In this document: one piece after another, positions 7,033 to 9,927 of the stretch
Layout: each line of letters begins with the position of its first letter
Position numbering within the stretch: the stretch's first letter is position 1
Assembly (NCBI GenBank): GCA_025925185.1
Contig: JAICLV010000091.1
Coordinates: 1-9,927, forward strand
Direction of reading: 5' to 3'
DNA: 9,927 nucleotides
DNA from: Acidothermaceae bacterium
GTDB taxonomy: Bacteria > Actinomycetota > Actinomycetes > Acidothermales > Acidothermaceae
Translations under genes and position numbers: made by a program
The notes under the pieces: generated by a model
Database searches by the model: none
What the model was told of the DNA's origin: nothing
What the model saw: only the letters and a program-made list of their open reading frames with translations

Positions 7033-8739
7033 CTACCAGATCGCGCCTGACCAGCGCGCGGTCGACCACCTGGCCGTCGACCACCTGGCGGTCGACCACC
7101 TGGCGGTCGACCAGCGCGCGGTCGACCACTCGGCCGAGGACCAGCGCGCGGTCGACCACCGCGCCGTCGTCCAAGGAAGTGCCTGCCAGTGCTGGGCGTC
7201 CGCCCACCCGCCGCCGGTCCAGGCGGCGCCGTTCCAGTTGCCCCCGTCCCACGCGCGTCCCGCGGCCGACGCTGCCGACCACGACGCGGCGTTCCACGGG
7301 TTGCCGCTGATGTCGAACTCGCCGATGAGCGCGGCGCCCGACGGGTCGGCCAAGTGGTAGCCGCCGCGGGCGGCCTCAAGCGAGCCCAGACCCGTCGCGC
7401 GGGGGAAGCGCTGCGTCATCCTCGTGAGGTCGGTCGCCGAGACCCGCCCTGCGACGATGTCGGCGACCTCGTTCGACGCGGCCACCAGGTTCAGTTGACC
7501 CGCGCCTGCCGCGTACGTCGAGTTGATGGGCAGCGGCTTGGACGTGCCGACAAGCGCGGCCTTGACCTGGTCGGGGGTGAGCTGCGGGTCTTGCTGCAGC
7601 AGCAGCGCGGCCGCGCCGCTCACCACCGCCGCGGCCTGCGACGTGCCGCTACCGCGGAACAGCCGCCCGGAGCTGTCGCCTGCGACCAGGCCGCTCGGAT
7701 GGTTCACGTCGACAAAAGACCCAGGGTCGCGCAGCGACACGATCGAGTTGCCGGGGGCGATGAGATCAGGGTGCCTGGCGGCGTTGCCGCCGTTGCTAAA
7801 GGACGCGACGTCGGGCCTGGTGTATCCGTCGGTCGCGCTGCCGTAGCTCAGCGCGCCCACCGCGATGATGTACGGGTCGACCGCCGGGTCCGTGAGCGGT
7901 GCCGCGTTGCCGTCGTTGCCGGCGGACACGACGACGACAATGCCGTGGTGCCAGGCGTTTTCGACGGCAGCGGCGAGCGGGTCGAGTTCGTAGCTTTGCG
8001 TCGACTCGGTGCCGAACGACAGGTTGATCACCCGCACGTTCATCCCGTTGTCGTTGCGGTGCTGCGTCACCCAGTCGAGCGCGGCGATGACCTGGGAGAT
8101 GTCCGTTGAGCCATCCGTCGTGGCCAGCTTCAGCGCGAGCAATCGCGCGTCCGGTGCGACGCCAAGTTGGGTGGCGTAGTTCGTCACGATGGGGGCGCCG
8201 GTCCGCTGGTTGATTTTCGTCGGGTCGTGCGCCGCGATGATGCCCGCGAGATAGGTGCCGTGGCCGAACGTGTCGCTGTCGCCGAGACCGCTCGTCGCCT
8301 CGATCGAAAGGTCAGGGCCCTGAATCACCTTGCCCGCGCCGTCCAGCCCTGGCACGGCGGTCACGCCAGAGTCGAGCAGCGCGACCGTGACGCCTTGGCC
8401 GGTCAGCGCGTGGCCGTTGCCGTCGGTTTGCGACCACAACGTGCGCGCGCCGATGCGGCTCGTGACGGTGTAGAGGGAGCCAGGGTCGCGCTCCGGGATG
8501 TTCATCCCACGCGCGTTCTCGGCGTGCGCGTCGGCCTGCGGGTCGCCCCACGCCGCGTCAAGCCAGTTCGAGTGTTCGGCCGAGGAGGCGGGCGCCGACG
8601 AGGTCGCGTGCTGCGTCGGTACAGCAGTCGGGGCACTCGCCGCAGGCGCGAACGCCAGTGCGACGAGGACGCTCAAGAGCCCGGGCGTGGCGGAGCGCCA
8701 GCGACGTCCAAGACTGTTTCGACCGAGTTCTCGTGCCAT
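7033..8739 (-). CDS. Secreted subtilisin-like serine protease (S8) with Trp-pentad repeat tail
   Basis: A 568-residue exported protease. ATG 8739 is preferred over the in-frame GTG 8751 because GGGTGGGG sits six bases upstream. It begins with a signal peptide: basic n-region, hydrophobic stretch LLSVLVALAFAPAASA, and likely AxA cleavage after residue 36. A 55-residue linker follows that does not look like the usual I9 inhibitor propeptide. The S8 domain (about 95-425) has the complete catalytic set: D123 (VALLDSGV), H160 (FGHGTYLAG), oxyanion N275 (VSAGNDG) and S367 (GSGTSQAAA). From residue 482 to the end, 17 tryptophans occur, almost all exactly five residues apart, finishing with near-perfect S-T-A-R-W units and a terminal Trp. 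There is no sortase motif or C-terminal membrane helix. Similar W-S-x-x-x tails occur, to my recollection, on other actinobacterial S8 proteases; their role is unclear. Surface or cell-wall retention is a guess. The downstream gene is the cyclic-di-GMP enzyme. Confidence 0.93.
   Translation of the reverse strand: MARELGRNSLGRRWRSATPGLLSVLVALAFAPAASAPTAVPTQHATSSAPASSAEHSNWLDAAWGDPQADAHAENARGMNIPERDPGSLYTVTSRIGARTLWSQTDGNGHALTGQGVTVALLDSGVTAVPGLDGAGKVIQGPDLSIEATSGLGDSDTFGHGTYLAGIIAAHDPTKINQRTGAPIVTNYATQLGVAPDARLLALKLATTDGSTDISQVIAALDWVTQHRNDNGMNVRVINLSFGTESTQSYELDPLAAAVENAWHHGIVVVVSAGNDGNAAPLTDPAVDPYIIAVGALSYGSATDGYTRPDVASFSNGGNAARHPDLIAPGNSIVSLRDPGSFVDVNHPSGLVAGDSSGRLFRGSGTSQAAAVVSGAAALLLQQDPQLTPDQVKAALVGTSKPLPINSTYAAGAGQLNLVAASNEVADIVAGRVSATDLTRMTQRFPRATGLGSLEAARGGYHLADPSGAALIGEFDISGNPWNAASWSAASAAGRAWDGGNWNGAAWTGGGWADAQHWQALPWTTARWSTARWSSAEWSTARWSTARWSTARWSTARWSTARWSGAIW
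7036..7170 (-). repeat. Tandem 15-bp repeat coding for Trp pentads
   Basis: Nine consecutive 15-bp units, in register with the reading frame, encode the last 45 residues of the subtilase. On the coding strand the most common unit is TCGACCGCGCGCTGG (S-T-A-R-W). It occurs identically at 7141-7155, 7111-7125 and 7051-7065. Units at 7096-7110 and 7081-7095 are identical to each other and use AGG for Arg with GCC for Ala; the unit at 7066-7080 differs from these by one base. Outlying units read T-T-A-R-W (7156-7170), S-S-A-E-W (7126-7140) and S-G-A-I-W (7036-7050). A degenerate continuation of the same Trp spacing reaches upstream to about 7296. Because the unit is a multiple of three, copy-number change would keep the frame. 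Confidence 0.95.
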
Positions 8740-8745
8740 CCGTGG

Positions 8746-8753
8746 CCCCACCC
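8746..8753 (-). promoter_or_regulatory. Purine-rich ribosome binding site that decides the subtilase start
   Basis: On the coding strand this reads GGGTGGGG, six bases before ATG 8739. The alternative start GTG 8751 overlaps it and has no comparable site at a suitable distance. The remaining upstream gap to the aldehyde dehydrogenase-like gene (8754-8868) must hold any separate subtilase promoter, but I find no convincing -10/-35 pair in it. Confidence 0.5.
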
Positions 8754-8868
8754 AACGCGTCTCGTGAACCTTGCGATTGGAGTATCGGGAGCGGCGAAGA
8801 TCAACAGGGGAGCCTCGTAGCGCAACTCAGGTGCGCCGTTCGGAGCAAACCGGCGCCGATTGTCTAGC

Positions 8869-9747
8869 TCACACCCCTATGGGGTGCCAGACGGTCTTGG
8901 TCTCGACAAAGGTCGCGATACGACGCAGGCCCGGGTCGGCGCCCCAGTCGGTAGCGGTCTGCGCCGGCCGCAGCACGCGCTTCACGTTCTCGCTCGCGGC
9001 ACGCTCGAGCTCCGGCCACAACTCGTCCGAGGCGCCGGTGAGGTCGATGGCGTTGACGTCGAGGTGCGACGCCAACCAGGGGGAGATCTCAGCGGTGCGG
9101 CCGGTCAGCAGATTCACCACGCCCGCAGGCAAGTCCGAGGTCGCCAGCACCTCGGAGAGGGTGATGGCAGGCAGTGGCCGTTCCTCGCTCGCCACGACGA
9201 CGACCGCGTTGCCGCTCACAATGACCGGCGCCACAACCGACACGAGGCCGAGCAGGCTGGATTCCTGCGGCGCCACCACCGCCACGACGCCGGTCGGCTC
9301 GGGGATGGAGAAGTCGAAGTACGGTCCGGCGACTGGGTTTGACGAGCCGAGCGCCTGCGCGTACTTGTCGGCCCAGCCGGCGTACCACACCCAGCGGTCG
9401 ATCGCGGCGTCGACAATCGCGACGGCCTTGGACGACGCGACGCCTTCGGCGCCGGCCACCTCGGCCTCGAACTGCTCGCGGCGGCCTTCGAGCATCTCCG
9501 CGATCCGGTACAGGATTTGGCCGCGGTTGTAGGCGGTGGCCTTGGACCAGCCCTTCGTCGCGGCGCGCGCGGCGACGACCGCGTCGCGGGCGTCCTTGCG
9601 CGACGCGAGCGCCGCGTTGGCGAGGAAATTCCCGTGCGCGTCGTTGACGACGTAGCTTCGGCCGGACTCGCTGCGCGGGAAGGCGCCGCCGATAAACAGC
9701 TTGTAGGTCTTCCGGACGGCGAGTCGCTCACTCGTGAGGTCGCTCAT
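8869..9747 (-). CDS. Aldehyde dehydrogenase-like protein lacking catalytic residues
   Basis: A 292-residue protein resembling the N-terminal, NAD-binding part of aldehyde dehydrogenases (KLFIGGAFPRSESG, then DAVVAARAATKGWSKA, EPTGVVAVVAP, and PAGVVNLLTGR). Canonical ALDHs are about 480-500 residues. The catalytic domain with the nucleophilic Cys is absent, the P-W-N position holding the catalytic Asn is P-Q-E (160-162), and no E-L-G-G-K motif follows. Instead it ends in a distinctive tail, DWGADPGLRRIATFVETK and TVWHPIGV, which I recall as conserved in homologous short proteins of Streptomyces and relatives. It is therefore a conserved pseudo-enzyme, not a broken gene. ATG 9747 overlaps the stop of the full-length dehydrogenase upstream (ATGA) and has GGAGG ten bases before it, so the two are translationally coupled. 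A structural or regulatory partner role for the active enzyme is inferred. The open frame upstream to 9855 is a shadow of that enzyme. Confidence 0.88.
   Translation of the reverse strand: MSDLTSERLAVRKTYKLFIGGAFPRSESGRSYVVNDAHGNFLANAALASRKDARDAVVAARAATKGWSKATAYNRGQILYRIAEMLEGRREQFEAEVAGAEGVASSKAVAIVDAAIDRWVWYAGWADKYAQALGSSNPVAGPYFDFSIPEPTGVVAVVAPQESSLLGLVSVVAPVIVSGNAVVVVASEERPLPAITLSEVLATSDLPAGVVNLLTGRTAEISPWLASHLDVNAIDLTGASDELWPELERAASENVKRVLRPAQTATDWGADPGLRRIATFVETKTVWHPIGV
8872..8886. repeat. Short perfect hairpin at the end of the ALDH-like gene
   Basis: CACCCCTATGGGGTG forms a 6-bp GC-rich stem with a 3-base loop. It falls in the last five sense codons (H-P-I-G-V), directly before the TGA. 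No T-run follows on the coding strand (TGAGCTAGACAATCGG), so it is not a standard intrinsic terminator. It could still weaken read-through into the subtilase gene or protect the 3' end, or be chance from GC-rich codons. Confidence 0.3.
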
Positions 9748-9926
9748 CGCAGGTAGGCCTCCAGCCCGTGCCGGCCGCCCTCGCGGCCAAAGCCCGATTC
9801 CTTGTAACCGCCGAACGGCGAGGTGGGGTCGAACTTGTTGAACGTGTTGGCCCACACGACGCCCGCGCGCAACCGGTTGGCGATCGAGAGGATGCGGCTC
9901 CCCTTGTCGGTCCAGACGCCGGCCGA
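9744..9926 (-). CDS. NAD-dependent aldehyde dehydrogenase, C-terminal part (gene starts beyond the window)
   Basis: Only the last 60 residues are in the window, found by translating the minus strand in the frame ending at TGA 9744-9746. They carry the classical C-terminal signature of full-length aldehyde dehydrogenases: SAGVWTDKGSRILSIANRL, then GVVWANTFNKFDPTSPFGGYKESGFGREGG, ending HGLEAYLR (runs shown in pieces). The P-F-G-G-Y-K-x-S-G-x-G-R-E motif is diagnostic. The family oxidises aldehydes to acids with NAD(P). The catalytic Cys and Glu lie outside, so activity and substrate cannot be confirmed. The stop overlaps the start of the pseudo-dehydrogenase by 4 bp. In actinobacteria such a pair is, as I recall, often found after deoC (deoxyribose-phosphate aldolase), where it would remove acetaldehyde from deoxyribose breakdown; that context is not visible here. 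Confidence 0.92.
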   Translation of the reverse strand, partial: SAGVWTDKGSRILSIANRLRAGVVWANTFNKFDPTSPFGGYKESGFGREGGRHGLEAYLR

Positions 9927-9927
9927 C

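Noticed and set aside
7036..7170. Tandem short repeats as a possible CRISPR or regulatory array
   Set aside because: The units are contiguous 15-mers without spacers and stay exactly in frame with the subtilase, so they are coding repeats.
7020..7379. N-terminal extension of the cyclic-di-GMP protein
   Set aside because: The extra 120 codons overlap the Trp-repeat end of the subtilase in another frame and are only Pro/Arg/Gly-rich; the ATG at 7019 directly precedes the first membrane helix.
7189..8109. Open frame on the + strand opposite the protease
   Set aside because: It is antisense to the catalytic domain of the subtilase, which has all catalytic motifs; the + translation is low-complexity and Arg-rich.
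8869..9747. Short ALDH as a frameshifted or truncated pseudogene
   Set aside because: The frame is intact, has a good ribosome site and ends in a tail that I recall as conserved in homologues, which argues for a real short protein family.

Overview
The window comes from a high-GC bacterium, almost certainly an actinomycete. GC is visibly high throughout, GTG starts and 4-bp ATGA/GTGA gene overlaps are common, and the adenosine deaminase, the degenerate aldehyde dehydrogenase and the tryptophan-repeat subtilase look like actinobacterial versions of their families. The species cannot be named from the sequence.

Left part (1-3525, + strand): a compact nucleoside-salvage operon. The 3' end of thymidine phosphorylase (deoA) is followed by a small cupin protein, adenosine deaminase (add), pseudouridine-5'-phosphate glycosidase (psuG) and a PfkB-family sugar kinase, probably pseudouridine kinase (psuK). 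Junctions are 4-bp stop/start overlaps or a few bases, so the genes are probably co-transcribed and translationally coupled. Together they would split thymidine/deoxyuridine, deaminate adenosine and degrade pseudouridine to uracil and ribose-5-phosphate. The cupin has lost the usual metal ligands and its role is unknown.

Middle (3526-4500, + strand): an AT-rich promoter-like gap with a perfect 12-bp palindrome precedes an OsmC-type peroxiredoxin gene, followed by a small four-helix membrane protein.

Right part (4512-9927, - strand, read right to left): the C-terminus of a full-length aldehyde dehydrogenase overlaps by 4 bp a 292-aa aldehyde dehydrogenase-like protein that lacks the catalytic residues. 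Then come a secreted subtilisin-like protease whose C-terminus is a tryptophan-every-five-residues repeat encoded by 15-bp tandem DNA repeats, and, 13 bp downstream, an eight-helix membrane GAF-GGDEF-EAL protein for cyclic-di-GMP turnover. The aldehyde dehydrogenase pair may belong to deoxyribose/acetaldehyde catabolism, which would tie it to the deoA side, but the linking gene (deoC) is not in view.

There are no tRNAs, rRNAs, CRISPR arrays, insertion sequences or other mobile elements that I can support. The least conventional items are the tryptophan-pentad protease next to a cyclic-di-GMP enzyme, the paired active/inactive aldehyde dehydrogenases, and the metal-less cupin inside the salvage operon.
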